Source: Collinsella sp.
GTDB taxonomy: Bacteria > Actinomycetota > Coriobacteriia > Coriobacteriales > Coriobacteriaceae
Direction of reading: 5' to 3'
Length of the DNA stretch: 64,000 nucleotides
Assembly: GCA_019425015.1 (NCBI GenBank)
Contig: JAHYYJ010000009.1
Coordinates: 18,806 to 82,805, forward strand
Positions 6,985 to 15,538 of the stretch are shown here, piece by piece; position 1 is the first letter of the stretch, and each line of letters opens with the position of its first letter. The position numbers were made by a program, and so were the translations under genes. The notes under the pieces were generated by a model, which searched no databases, was not told the DNA's origin, and saw nothing but the letters and a program-made list of their open reading frames with translations.

Positions 6985-8586
6985 TTAGCCCAGACGCGGG
7001 AACAGCGGCTCACCCTTCTCGACGGGCTGACCACCGGCAAGCAGGCCCCAAGCGCAAATGCCCTTGAGGTCGTCGCTCGCGGCCTCGTCCTCGCAGGACA
7101 GGCGGCGCAGGGCTTCGGCAGAGGTCTGAGGCATGAGCGGCATCAGCAGGTGAGCGGCAATGCGGATGGCCTCGAGCAGGTTGTAGATCACAAATGCCAG
7201 CTCGTCAGCCTTAGCCTCATCCTTGGCAAGCGCCCAAGGCTCGGAGTCCTCGATGTAGTGGTTGGCGGCGTGGATGAGCTCCATGACCTCGTCCTTGGCT
7301 CCGCCGTAATCGAGCACGTCCATCTTGGCCATGTAGCGGTCGACCAGGCCATCGGCGATCTTTGCCAGCGGGTTGTCGAACGCATCGAACGATGCGGGCT
7401 TGGCGGGCGCGCAACCGTCAAAGTACTTGCCGCTCATGTTGAGCGAACGCGAGATAAGGTTGCCCCAGCTGTTGGCCAGGTCGGCGTTGTAGACCTGCTC
7501 CATGCGATCGAAGCTGATAGCGCCGTCGGTACCGGGAACGACGTCGGTCATAAAGTAGTAGCGATAGCCCTCGACGCCCAGCATGTCGATAACGTCCTGC
7601 GGAGCGATAGCGTTGCCGCGGCTCTTGGACATCTTCTCGGCCTTGCCGGTCTCGGCATTGCGCACGGTCAGGAAGCCGTGGGCAAAAACGTGCTCGGGCA
7701 GGGCCTCGCCGATGGCCATGAGCATGGCGGGCCAAATGACGCAGTGGAAGCGGATGATGTCCTTACCCACGATGTGGAACTGCGCGGGCCAGCGATAGGC
7801 CAGCTCGGCACGCGCCTCGTCGGTATCGACACCGTAGCCGACGGCCGTCATATAGTTGAGCAGCGCATCGAACCACACGTAGGTCACGTGGCCCTCGTCA
7901 AACGGGACCTGAATGCCCCAGTCAAAGCTCGTGCGGCTCACGGAAAGGTCGTTAAGGCCGCCCTCGACAAAGCTGCGCACCTCGTTCATGCGGAACGCAG
8001 GCTCGACAAAGTCGGGATGCTCGTCATAGAGCTTGAGCAGCTTGTCCTGGAAGGCGGAAAGCTTAAAGAAGTAGGACTCCTCCTGCACGCGCTCAAGCGG
8101 ACGGTGGCAGTCGGGGCACAGGTGCTGGCCGACGCTGCCGTACTCCTCGTCGCCCTTCTGGACCTGCGTATCGGTGAAGTAGGTCTCGTCAGGCACGCAA
8201 TACCAGCCGTCGTAGCTGCCCTTATACAGGTAACCGGACTCCTTCATGCGCTCCCACAGGTACTGCACGGCATGATGCTGGCGCGGCTCGGTGGTGCGGA
8301 TGAAGTCGTCGTTGGAAATCTCGAGCTTGCTCCAAAGCTCCTTGAAGTGCGGGGCCTGGCTGTCGGTCCACTCCTGCGGCGTCATACCATGCTTGGCTGC
8401 GGCCTCGGCGACCTTCTCGCCGTGCTCGTCCATGCCGGTCAGGAACTTGACGTTATAGCCGGCGGAGCGGCGATAGCGAGCCTGAACGTCGGCGATGATG
8501 GTGGAATAAGCCGTGCCCAGGTGCGGATCGGCGTTGACGTAGTAGATGGGCGTCGTGATAAAGAACGAAGGCTTGCTTTGATCCAT
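6985..8586 (-). CDS. metG: methionyl-tRNA synthetase
   Basis: A class I synthetase charging initiator and elongator tRNA-Met. At 533 aa it is the short form, lacking the C-terminal tRNA-binding (EMAP-like) extension. The HIGH motif is HLGT (residues 22-25) after FFITTPIYYVNADP, and KMSKS is intact in EKMSKSRGN. The connective-peptide domain has a single C-x2-C pair (CPDCHRP), so at most one zinc knuckle. The anticodon-binding helical domain is at the C-terminus. A terminator separates it from rsmA. Confidence 0.97.
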   Translation of the reverse strand: MDQSKPSFFITTPIYYVNADPHLGTAYSTIIADVQARYRRSAGYNVKFLTGMDEHGEKVAEAAAKHGMTPQEWTDSQAPHFKELWSKLEISNDDFIRTTEPRQHHAVQYLWERMKESGYLYKGSYDGWYCVPDETYFTDTQVQKGDEEYGSVGQHLCPDCHRPLERVQEESYFFKLSAFQDKLLKLYDEHPDFVEPAFRMNEVRSFVEGGLNDLSVSRTSFDWGIQVPFDEGHVTYVWFDALLNYMTAVGYGVDTDEARAELAYRWPAQFHIVGKDIIRFHCVIWPAMLMAIGEALPEHVFAHGFLTVRNAETGKAEKMSKSRGNAIAPQDVIDMLGVEGYRYYFMTDVVPGTDGAISFDRMEQVYNADLANSWGNLISRSLNMSGKYFDGCAPAKPASFDAFDNPLAKIADGLVDRYMAKMDVLDYGGAKDEVMELIHAANHYIEDSEPWALAKDEAKADELAFVIYNLLEAIRIAAHLLMPLMPQTSAEALRRLSCEDEAASDDLKGICAWGLLAGGQPVEKGEPLFPRLG

Positions 8587-8655
8587 GGGGTTTGTCCTCC
8601 AGAAAAACGTTGCATACAGGGGATGATTCTAGCGCAAAGGCTGGATATCCTCCAT

Positions 8656-9534
8656 CTATTGCATATCGAGCACCATGGCATAGACATCGCGCTTGCGGCG
8701 CGAATACTTCTGAGACAGGCGCTTGGCCACCGCAGACGCGGGCTCCCCCTCCTCGAGCGCGGCGCGGATATCCTCGCGCAGGGCCTCGTCGGGATCCGCT
8801 GCCGTGGCGCCGACCGGCACGATACCGGCCTCCTCATCCTCGCTCGGTGGCGCGATGACCAGCGCAATCTCGCCCTTTACCTCGCCGCGAGCACGCAGCT
8901 CCTCGGCAAGCTGGTCAGCGGGCCCGCGCAAGACCTCCTCGTGCAGCTTGGTGAGTTCGCGGCAGACGGCAACCTCACGCTGGGGAAAGACCTCCGCCAC
9001 GGCCTCGAGCGTCGCCACGATGCGATGTGGAGACTCGTAGAAGATGAGTGCGCCGGGCACCACGGCAAGGCGCTGCAAACGGCGCACACGGTCGCCGTGC
9101 TTTCGGCCCAAAAAGCCCTCGAAGAAAAAATGCTCGCAGGGAATGCCGGACGAAACAAGCGCCGTGACGCAAGCAGAGGGCCCAGGAATAACTTCGACGG
9201 GCACATCGGCCTCACGCGCCGCCTCGATCAGCGCCTGGCCGGGATCGGACACGCTCGGCATGCCGGCGTCCGAGGCAAAGGCGAGGGTCTCCCCCGCCAG
9301 CAGACGGTCGACCAGGCCGGCAGCGCGGCTAGCGATCACATTCTCGTCGCAACGGACAAGCGGCTTGGAAATGCCCAGGTGCATCAGCAGCTTTGACGTC
9401 ACACGCGTGTCTTCGCAGCAGATGACATCGGCAGCGGCAAAGGCCTCGCCAACGCGCGGGGACAGGTCACCCAGGTTGCCGATGGGCGTGCCGACCACAT
9501 AGAGTTTGCCCGTATGGGCGCTGTTTTGCGTCAT
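8656..9534 (-). CDS. rsmI: 16S rRNA (cytidine1402-2'-O)-methyltransferase
   Basis: RsmI methylates the ribose of C1402 in the decoding centre of 16S rRNA. The 292-aa protein has the tetrapyrrole-methylase fold with LYVVGTPIGNLGDLSPR at the N-terminus, CCEDTR, SDAGMPSVSDPG and the ESPHRI motif, all typical of the family. A short Gly/Glu-rich region and a basic C-terminal helix (SQKYSRRKRDVY) follow. It lies 6 bp downstream of the GH5-like gene and may share its transcript. Confidence 0.95.
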   Translation of the reverse strand: MTQNSAHTGKLYVVGTPIGNLGDLSPRVGEAFAAADVICCEDTRVTSKLLMHLGISKPLVRCDENVIASRAAGLVDRLLAGETLAFASDAGMPSVSDPGQALIEAAREADVPVEVIPGPSACVTALVSSGIPCEHFFFEGFLGRKHGDRVRRLQRLAVVPGALIFYESPHRIVATLEAVAEVFPQREVAVCRELTKLHEEVLRGPADQLAEELRARGEVKGEIALVIAPPSEDEEAGIVPVGATAADPDEALREDIRAALEEGEPASAVAKRLSQKYSRRKRDVYAMVLDMQ

Positions 9535-9540
9535 ATCAAC

Positions 9541-10602
9541 CTATTCAATCATGCCGCGCTCGAGCGTACCGAGCGCCGCGCGGGCGTCCCATGCTGCAAT
9601 GCGCTTCTCGGTCTTCCACGTTTGGAAGAACCAACCGGCAGCCGGCGCAAACGAAGCCAGCTGGTTGGCGATAAACACGCGCTCGTAGGCATTGCGGCCC
9701 TCGGGCGTAACCGACGAGTTGGCAAAGATCGCCGCGCCCGACCATTCGCCCACCAGCACGGGGAACCCAGTCGAAATCGCTTCTTTAAGCTCGCGCTTGT
9801 TACGCGAAATCGCCGTCGTCAGCCCGCGAGGGCTCGTGATGTCGAGCGCATACTCGTCGCGGTAATGGTACAGGTGAAGGTCCATGTAGACGTTCTTGTA
9901 CTTGGCGCCGCGCATAAAATGCTTCCACTCGCTGGGATGCCCCGACGACGAGAAGACGACGATCTTATCCTCGGGCATATACGAACGAACGAGCTCGTAG
10001 GCATCGCGATAGAAATTGCGCAGGTAGTGAGCAGGAATGCCATCCGTCATGGTGAAGAGGCTCTTGCGAACGCTCATCTGCGGCGTGTCCAGCAGCTCAA
10101 TGCCCAGCAGGCTCTCGGCCTCGCCATAGCGATCGGCCAAGCGCTCGAGCACGTCGAGTGCGACATGACGGCCGTTGGTGGACGAATGCCACTCGGCAAC
10201 AGCCTCCGGCGTGGTGGGCGAATCGTTGGAATCGCCCTGGCCACCGGGCACGGTTGCCAGATCGAGCAGCACGCGGATGTCGTACTTGGCAGCCCACTCA
10301 ATTGCGCGGTCGATGTAATCGACAACCGATATGTAGGAGGCATCGGACTCCTGTGAGCCAAAGGCATACCAGGGCACCGGCAGACGCACGGCATTGAGAC
10401 CGATCTGCGCCATGCGGCGAAAATCGTCCTCGCCCACAAACGTCTCGTAATGGCGGCGCATGCGCTCGTTATAGGCGGCGGTACCCATGGCCTCCTGTAG
10501 CTCAGCCGCGTTGGATGCACCGGTCGCCGCGTACAGCGACGGGGTCACCCAAGGCTCGGGAATAAACCAGCCAGAGAGATTAACGCCGAGTATCCTCTCC
10601 AT
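9541..10602 (-). CDS. glycoside hydrolase family 5-like protein, acid/base residue replaced
   Basis: A 353-aa cytoplasmic-looking protein (no signal peptide) with a GH5 TIM barrel similar to exo-1,3-beta-glucanases. It begins ILGVNLSGWFIPEPWVTPSL, has IGLNAVRLPVPWYAF and ends with the nucleophile motif LVGEWSGA. The strand that normally carries the catalytic NEP (acid/base Glu) reads GIELLDTP, so Asn-Glu is replaced by Asp-Thr. The first Glu of this segment is conserved but is not the catalytic one in the family. The protein may therefore be inactive, a binding protein, or use another residue. An ATG after GGGGG was chosen over a GTG one codon upstream. Confidence 0.8.
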   Translation of the reverse strand: MERILGVNLSGWFIPEPWVTPSLYAATGASNAAELQEAMGTAAYNERMRRHYETFVGEDDFRRMAQIGLNAVRLPVPWYAFGSQESDASYISVVDYIDRAIEWAAKYDIRVLLDLATVPGGQGDSNDSPTTPEAVAEWHSSTNGRHVALDVLERLADRYGEAESLLGIELLDTPQMSVRKSLFTMTDGIPAHYLRNFYRDAYELVRSYMPEDKIVVFSSSGHPSEWKHFMRGAKYKNVYMDLHLYHYRDEYALDITSPRGLTTAISRNKRELKEAISTGFPVLVGEWSGAAIFANSSVTPEGRNAYERVFIANQLASFAPAAGWFFQTWKTEKRIAAWDARAALGTLERGMIE

Positions 10603-10605
10603 CAC

Positions 10606-10796
10606 TGCCCCCTTCGGATCATGCAGGTCGAACCCGCATCGTATTGCGTAGGATAAGTATCGTTTTGAGTATACCCGCGTGTGCGGACAGGCGACCGAAC
10701 GGTCTGCAAAGTGACGCGAAAGTGGGAGGAATGTCTGGGAGCAGACGGACTCGGAATGGTGCGACGAGGTGTGTACGCGCGCCGGAGGCAGGCACC
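10606..10796. other. intergenic region upstream of the GH5-like gene
   Basis: It should hold the promoter of the minus-strand GH5-like gene; TATACT and TATCCT are visible on that strand but no convincing -35 box. No coding frame with a ribosome binding site was found. Confidence 0.4.
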
Positions 10797-10842
10797 GGAA
10801 AGTGTGTCCCGTTCTGAGCCCTTATTCTGGGACGCAGTTTCC
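10797..10842. repeat. imperfect GGGAC-core palindrome
   Basis: GGAAAGTGTGTCCC pairs with GGGACGCAGTTTCC around an 18-nt loop; 12 of 14 positions are complementary. It looks like a REP-type element and lies beside the duplicated tRNA-Phe tail. Confidence 0.7.
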
Positions 10843-10850
10843 GCAGAACC

Positions 10851-10917
10851 CTACATAAAAGAAAAGGACCCCTTTGCAGAGGTCCTAGTCAATTCAAGGT
10901 GGCGGGGAAGGGAATCG
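10851..10917 (-). repeat. duplicated tRNA-Phe 3' tail plus terminator (copy 2)
   Basis: A 67-bp perfect copy of 11037-11103. On the minus strand it carries the tRNA-Phe 3' end (from CGATTCCC of the T-loop to the discriminator) and the terminator hairpin. It is a tail only and cannot make a tRNA. Confidence 0.95.
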
Positions 10918-11036
10918 CGTCCGCGCGCTGCGCGGACGGACCGCTGCGGCGCTTACGCGCCTTGCGAGCTGCGCTGGCAAACGCTTACGCGTTTACTCAG
11001 CTCCGCGCCCTCACGGGGTTCGATTCCGTGCGAGGG
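10918..11036. other. structured filler element between tRNA-Phe tail copies
   Basis: A 119-bp GC-rich non-coding stretch. It has a hairpin GTCCGCGC-GCT-GCGCGGAC, a hairpin GGCGC/GCGCC, a hairpin AAACGC-TTAC-GCGTTT, and ends on the plus strand with CACGGGGTTCGATTCCGTGC, a tRNA T-arm mimic. The parts and their order match the filler beside tRNA-Leu (4809-4937). Confidence 0.75.
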
Positions 11037-11042
11037 CTACAT

Positions 11043-11072
11043 AAAAGAAAAGGACCCCTTTGCAGAGGTCCT
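11043..11072 (-). terminator. intrinsic terminator of tRNA-Phe
   Basis: On the minus strand AGGACC-TCTGCAAAGG-GGTCCT is followed by TTTTCTTTT. The duplicated tail carries a second copy at 10857-10886. Confidence 0.85.
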
Positions 11073-11085
11073 AGTCAATTCAAGG

Positions 11086-11158
<73 letters not shown>

Positions 11159-11190
11159 ATTTGAGGTGTGCCTTGTTTCAAGGCTTGATT

Positions 11191-11218
11191 AGTATAACCA
11201 AGGACGCGTTCCGGTCAA
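11191..11218 (-). promoter_or_regulatory. promoter of tRNA-Phe
   Basis: Minus-strand TTGACC and TATACT are 16 bp apart, 32 bp upstream of the tRNA 5' end. Confidence 0.7.
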
Positions 11219-11281
11219 CCGAGAATTTCAAAAAAGTTTTTGAGCACAGCCTCGGTTCTTTAAATCGGCACGTCAGAGGCA

Positions 11282-11566
11282 TCAGCCGGCAGCAAGAAGT
11301 TTTTCGCTCAGAGCCGCACGGGCAAACTCACTTGGCGTCATCCCCTCGGCAGCCGCCCGTCGACGAATGGCCTCCTTCATTCCCAGAGGAATCTTGACCG
11401 ACAGCGTTGCCGTCCCCTCACCCGAGAGTGGGGGCCGTCCATGCACGATCCCACCAACGGTGTGTTCGCCATCCGGAAACTCTCCGCGCTCGTACGACTC
11501 GCACCACGCGTCAATCATTTCATCCGTTACAACCTGACCATTAGCGGCCGTATACGTCTTGCCCAT
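11282..11566 (-). CDS. ribbon-helix-helix-like antitoxin
   Basis: A 94-aa protein. Its C-terminal half, LSVKIPLGMKEAIRRRAA followed by EGMTPSEFARAALSEKL, fits a ribbon-helix-helix (CopG/Arc-like) DNA-binding fold: a beta strand with alternating residues, then two helices. The N-terminal part (DEMIDAWCESYERGEFP) would bind the toxin. Two tandem ATGs are present; the second has the better spacing from AAGGGG. The toxin-like frame directly upstream ends on a TGA overlapping this start, typical of co-translated toxin-antitoxin pairs. Such antitoxins usually repress their own promoter. Confidence 0.7.
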   Translation of the reverse strand: MGKTYTAANGQVVTDEMIDAWCESYERGEFPDGEHTVGGIVHGRPPLSGEGTATLSVKIPLGMKEAIRRRAAAEGMTPSEFARAALSEKLLAAG

Positions 11567-11831
11567 CATCGACCCCTTTGCCGAGCCCGTTCAATCTCCT
11601 GCCAAAATTTCTTCTGGACTGGAGACAAGGCATGAATGATAAGCCCCCACGGACAAGCTCGACCGCGACAAGCTCCACGCTTCGTCCGTCTGGGAGCCAT
11701 CCAATCGCAAGCCATCTCGGCGGCTCGTCCTTCGGCTCGCGACGAATGCACTCAGTAACCGCAAGCCAAGCGCTAAGCACCTGCTTTTCCGTCAGGTGCT
11801 TTTTAGCGTTGGGATGGATCTCAACATCCAT
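11566..11831 (-). pseudogene. toxin-like gene, frameshifted in a G-run
   Basis: It starts MDVEIHPNAKKHLTEKQVL after GGAGGAG and runs through PRWLAIGWLPDGRSVELVAVEL. At a run of five G (near 11650) the frame needed for the end switches: the natural-looking C-terminus LIIHALSPVQKKFWQEIERA lies in another frame and stops with TGA overlapping the antitoxin ATG. One extra G would restore a continuous frame of about 88 aa. The uncorrected frame instead runs into the antitoxin gene. The sequence resembles small RNase-type toxins (BrnT/RelE-like size) but I cannot name the family. It could be a sequencing error, a true mutation or a phase-variable site. Confidence 0.6.
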
Positions 11832-11889
11832 GCATCTTCTCCTCCATCTTACCCAATTTCGTATGACGAAAGTCCGCTGTCGCCAATTC

Positions 11890-12249
11890 TTAAGCCGGCA
11901 CGCGTTGGAGAGCAGGGGTCGAAACAATGATTGAAGGACGCTCTAGTACGGCCCAGGCGCCGGGGCAGGAGCACATACGCCAGGGACGTACGTTTTCGTA
12001 GCATACGAGGACATAGCCACGTGCATCGATAAAGGCGATATCGATGGGATAGGCCATAAAACACGTATGGACCGAAGAGCAGCGTGGAAATGCCATGACG
12101 AGCGGCAGACCGTTGGCGGCAACCGGACACCGTCCCAGCATGCCGCGCAGGCGCACGGCAAACGACTCCGCCACCGCAAACTCGGCCGACGTCCAGCCCA
12201 GCCTATTGAGTGCCCGCGCGTAGGCGATGTAGGACGAGACCGCGGTCAC
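11890..12249 (-). CDS. DUF192 family protein at the end of the Tad operon
   Basis: From the GTG start the protein has 119 aa. It shows the DUF192 pattern: AVRLRGMLGR, a hydrophobic strand LVMAFPRCSSVHTCFM, then YPIDIAFIDARGYVL, followed by V-P-W and a terminal strand AVLERP. The GTG overlaps the preceding TGA by 4 bp (GTGA), so translation is coupled. DUF192 proteins have no established function but often occur beside secretion or pilus genes. This one has several Cys (RCSS, TCFM, VCYE, MCSCPG), more than usual, and no obvious signal peptide. Confidence 0.75.
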   Translation of the reverse strand: MTAVSSYIAYARALNRLGWTSAEFAVAESFAVRLRGMLGRCPVAANGLPLVMAFPRCSSVHTCFMAYPIDIAFIDARGYVLVCYENVRPWRMCSCPGAWAVLERPSIIVSTPALQRVPA

Positions 12250-12722
12250 ATGACCACCCCCGGACGCCATGGATCGACCGTCACCGCGCGCTCGTGCGAC
12301 AACGTTGTCGGCGCCCCCAGCGGAACGCCAGCGATGCTGAGAGAAGTCGGCCACGGCTCATAGTGCATGGTGCAGGTGTAGGTCCTAAACGTACCGGATA
12401 GGGAGAGCAGGCCACCATCCGATGCCTCCGCGCCTTGCTCGCTCGACACTTCGATCTGCAAGTCATAGCCTTCCATGGCATTCAGAATTTGAGTCCGGAC
12501 CGTCGCCGAGGCATCGACAGAGCTTTCGTCGCCCTCCCCGCTCGGCGCCACGGCGTGCGCCAACACGATGTCGGGCACCACGCGGTCGAAGCGCGCGACA
12601 GCGCTGGCATAGATCATGACGTTGTATACGATGAGTGCCAGCACCAGCAAAACGGGCGTAACCACTGTTATCTCCACCGTCGCTTGGGCGCGCTCCTCGC
12701 GCAGACGCATGCGGATACTCAT
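12246..12722 (-). CDS. TadE-like pseudopilin
   Basis: A 158-aa protein with a short basic leader (MSIRMRLREER), the motif AQATVEITVVTP and one hydrophobic helix (about residues 18-38), as in TadE/TadF minor pilins of the Tad system. The rest is an extracytoplasmic domain with one Cys pair region (TYTCTMHY). Its ATG overlaps the TadG stop by one base (TAATG). It shares the AQxTxE motif with three other genes in this operon, which suggests processing by the same prepilin peptidase or a common membrane insertion mode. Confidence 0.85.
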   Translation of the reverse strand: MSIRMRLREERAQATVEITVVTPVLLVLALIVYNVMIYASAVARFDRVVPDIVLAHAVAPSGEGDESSVDASATVRTQILNAMEGYDLQIEVSSEQGAEASDGGLLSLSGTFRTYTCTMHYEPWPTSLSIAGVPLGAPTTLSHERAVTVDPWRPGVVM

Positions 12723-14875
12723 TACGACCCACCGCCCAGAGCGCCAACCAGCGTGGCGACATCGACGGTGAGCGGGATGGAGCCGCCGCCGGACAGAGGA
12801 ATCTCCGCAAGCGTGAACACCGTACCGCTGATGGTGCGTTCGACTTGATATTCCAACGCCTCGCAAAGCGCCTTGGGATCGGTCACGCCCAACGGAATAC
12901 TTCGCAGTTTGTCTTGCGCTTGAGAGAGACCAGCAATGTCAGACCCCGGGCTCTTAATGACGTTGGCGGAATCAGTCAGCACCGGCTTTCGCAGGCGCAA
13001 GTCGCACGGTTCCAAACCCAGCGCCGCCACGGACGCCGAAACGGTATCGCCGAGCCACGATGCGATGGAGCCCAACGCGCCGCTGCCCCCTCCTAGGCCT
13101 TTAATCATCTCGTCCATAAGTTCGTCGGCCGAACCTTGGATGTCTCCGTATCCCACAAGCAGCCGTCCCCAGACATCCATGACGCCATCGAGTACGCCGG
13201 CAACGCCACCCGAGCGTTCCTTCAATGTCGAGAAAAATCGCGAAAGCACGTTGTTTTGCGCCGTCGCCTCATCGGGCGCCAGCACCGCGGCAGAGATGGC
13301 ACCGCGACTGCCAAGCTCAACCGCCGTGTTAAACGAAGAGTTAAGTTGATCGGGGCTGGTAATATCACCCGAAACTGCAAAGGCGACTACGCCGTTGCGG
13401 CCAGGTGGGGCGATACGCGGACGCTCACCGGAAAGTTCTTTGATGGCGGTATCGAACGCATTGCCCGCACGGTCGGCTTCGTCCTCGGTCTGACGCTCGA
13501 GCTCGAGCTCCTTGTTGCGACAGTCGACGTAGTCCTCCAGGGCGTCTTTAAACTTGTCAAAGTGATACTCAAAGCCGTTTTCGATAGAGGTTGAAGGCGC
13601 CGCAACAGCACCAAGCGACAAAACGCCAAAATGGCATTTGCTGCATTTATCCTGTCCATCGTAATCGGCAACCGAAGCAAATCCGCTCGGCGTCCCTTTC
13701 TTATAGTTAGGGCAGGTCGTCCCGTAATGCAGATACGCCTTGTCATCGTTCACGCTAGTCGGCCACACCGCATCGGTATAGAGTTCCGTCGCCCGAACCT
13801 CATCAGAGTTGCGCGGCAGCAGCGGAATATAGGAGGAAACCCTGTCTCCGTTCTCGGTTATATATGCCCGATCGACCTCCGCGTTCGCATAGGTATAAAA
13901 CGCCTTACGCGCCGCAGACTCTGCCTTCATCTCGACACTCGAGCCCTGGGGCTTCTCATTTGTCAGACGCCAATGGTAGTAGTCCTTCGCGCGATCAAGG
14001 GCAACTTGAGGCTCCCACGTAACGCTCGATGAGTAATGCGGATTTTGAACACCGGAAAGATCCGTTAGGCTTTTTGCGCGCTCCCACATACAAGAACAGC
14101 TGCCGACCGAGCCCTTGTCAGACCCACCACAATCCGCCAGCCAAGCGCGCTCCTTTGCCTTCGCCGTCTCCTCCGAGGCCTTCCGCAGCTCCTCGGCCGC
14201 ACGCTCTAAATCATCTGATGTGTCTTTAATGGTATCGGTCGAGATCTCTGACCCTTTGAGCGCAGCAAAGTCCGACTCGGATGTCCTGGGCACGGCAAGC
14301 GCCGTACCGGTATAGGTCACACTATCGGTATCCTGCGCCGACACCGCCTGCGTGGCACGCGCGGCGATCAGATACGGCAGAGCCGTCTCGATTTTCTGTA
14401 AGCCTTCCGATGCGCTTTTGGCAAACTTGTTGCGCGTTTTAATGATCTCGATCCCGGTGTCGACCATATTGCCGGCAACCGGCTCGGCACCCGGGATGAG
14501 GATGGCGACCAGGCCCGTCCCGATCGTGGCAAACCCCGCCAGCCCCAGACTCAAGATACTCGCATCAACCACCGTGGCAGCCGTGTGATAGGACGACACT
14601 ACGTTGGCACCCGCCAGCGCGCCGCTATCGGCCGCCACCTGGGCGTCCCCGGCACGCGACATGCTCCATATCGCCGCGGTCGACGAAAACAACAATGTGA
14701 GCACCACTAGGATGACCACCGCAGAGGAGAGCGTGGTGTAGGCACCGTCTTCGATAAACAGATCGACACCGGCTCGACCCATAAAGCCGCCTCGCTTGCG
14801 ATGGCAGCTCGGACGGTGCGTCAAAACGCGTCTAGACCAGAAACGCTTAATCCCATGCAGCAATCCACGAATCAT
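12722..14875 (-). CDS. TadG-like pilus assembly protein with Tad N-terminal domain
   Basis: A 717-aa protein. After a basic leader there is one membrane helix (about residues 43-64, SSAVVILVVLTLLFSSTAAIW) followed by AGDAQVAADSGALAGANVV, the hallmark of the putative Flp pilus assembly TadE/G-like (Tad) domain. The long extracytoplasmic part has a helical stretch (DDLERAAEELRKASEETAKAKE) and a Cys-rich patch with CGG, CSC, CPN and CSKCHFG that could bind metal or form disulphides. GGAGGG precedes the ATG, which overlaps the TadE gene by 29 bp. TadG proteins are thought to anchor or align the pilus at the cell surface. Confidence 0.85.
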   Translation of the reverse strand: MIRGLLHGIKRFWSRRVLTHRPSCHRKRGGFMGRAGVDLFIEDGAYTTLSSAVVILVVLTLLFSSTAAIWSMSRAGDAQVAADSGALAGANVVSSYHTAATVVDASILSLGLAGFATIGTGLVAILIPGAEPVAGNMVDTGIEIIKTRNKFAKSASEGLQKIETALPYLIAARATQAVSAQDTDSVTYTGTALAVPRTSESDFAALKGSEISTDTIKDTSDDLERAAEELRKASEETAKAKERAWLADCGGSDKGSVGSCSCMWERAKSLTDLSGVQNPHYSSSVTWEPQVALDRAKDYYHWRLTNEKPQGSSVEMKAESAARKAFYTYANAEVDRAYITENGDRVSSYIPLLPRNSDEVRATELYTDAVWPTSVNDDKAYLHYGTTCPNYKKGTPSGFASVADYDGQDKCSKCHFGVLSLGAVAAPSTSIENGFEYHFDKFKDALEDYVDCRNKELELERQTEDEADRAGNAFDTAIKELSGERPRIAPPGRNGVVAFAVSGDITSPDQLNSSFNTAVELGSRGAISAAVLAPDEATAQNNVLSRFFSTLKERSGGVAGVLDGVMDVWGRLLVGYGDIQGSADELMDEMIKGLGGGSGALGSIASWLGDTVSASVAALGLEPCDLRLRKPVLTDSANVIKSPGSDIAGLSQAQDKLRSIPLGVTDPKALCEALEYQVERTISGTVFTLAEIPLSGGGSIPLTVDVATLVGALGGGS

Positions 14876-15383
14876 AATCTCCCTCCAGCCATTCGGGACG
14901 CGATTGATACGAGACATCGACCTTGAGCTCAACGTAGCCGCCCTCGGCGGTACCACCCATAGCCTGCACAAACGCACCGATCACAGGCAACGGCTTGACC
15001 TCGCCGGAAACGGACACGGACGAGGCGCCACCCGCACCGACCCGGCCAAGCTCGATATCCCACGACAACGGCCCGCCGGCATGAAAGATCGAAACGTTGG
15101 GCACTGCGGCAAGCCGGCGGCGGGTGAACTCCTTAAGATCGTCGTCCTCCGCCGTCGTCGTGGTCATGAGCCGCGCGGTCTCGGCGGCGGCAGACTCCAT
15201 GACCGCGCGCGTATAGAGCAGGCACACCGGTTGCAGTGCGAGAAGGATGAGCGTCAGAAACGTCGGCAGCAAAAAAGCGGCCTCGACCGTAGACTGCGCC
15301 CGGTCCTCGCACGCGATATCAATACAACGCGATGTCCTTAGCGCCCGCAGCGGCGTCGATAACCGACATCGAGGCAACGCCAT
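14847..15383 (-). CDS. TadE-like pseudopilin
   Basis: The core of the product is DRAQSTVEAAFLLPTFLTLI, the TadE motif and membrane helix, followed by LLALQPVCLLYTRAVMESAAAETARLM and an extracytoplasmic domain. The start is uncertain. The chosen ATG (MALPRCRLSTP) overlaps the upstream small pilin gene by 65 bp and has only a weak ribosome binding site. A non-ATG start nearer the helix, coupled to the upstream stop at 15319, is possible. It partners TadG and the TadE-like protein downstream in the assembly machinery. Confidence 0.75.
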   Translation of the reverse strand: MALPRCRLSTPLRALRTSRCIDIACEDRAQSTVEAAFLLPTFLTLILLALQPVCLLYTRAVMESAAAETARLMTTTTAEDDDLKEFTRRRLAAVPNVSIFHAGGPLSWDIELGRVGAGGASSVSVSGEVKPLPVIGAFVQAMGGTAEGGYVELKVDVSYQSRPEWLEGDYDSWIAAWD

Positions 15384-15537
15384 GGGATGCCGCCCGCTCG
15401 ACCAGCGCCGCCAAGCGCCCATCGGTGCCAGCACGCCAAAGTCCCGCAATCGCCAGCACGATCGATAACAGCGCCACCGTGACGATGGCGTATTCCACAG
15501 TCGCTTGGGCAACCTCTTCACGCAGAACGCCATGCAT
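15319..15537 (-). CDS. small Flp/TadE-like pilin, 72 aa
   Basis: The short leader MHGVLREEV, the motif AQATVEYAIV and one hydrophobic helix (about residues 15-33) resemble both Flp pilins (EY after the cleavage site) and TadE. The tail of about 40 aa is small and Ala-rich with no Cys. GGAGGG lies 9 bp upstream. It could be a second, minor Flp pilin or a truncated TadF. It sits between the hypothetical membrane protein and TadE. Confidence 0.8.
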   Translation of the reverse strand: MHGVLREEVAQATVEYAIVTVALLSIVLAIAGLWRAGTDGRLAALVERAASHGVASMSVIDAAAGAKDIALY

Positions 15538-15538
15538 T

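Noticed and set aside
6907..9396. 829-aa open frame on the plus strand
   Set aside because: It lies opposite metG and rsmI, which have complete family motifs. It has no ribosome binding site and its composition is typical of an antisense frame in GC-rich DNA.
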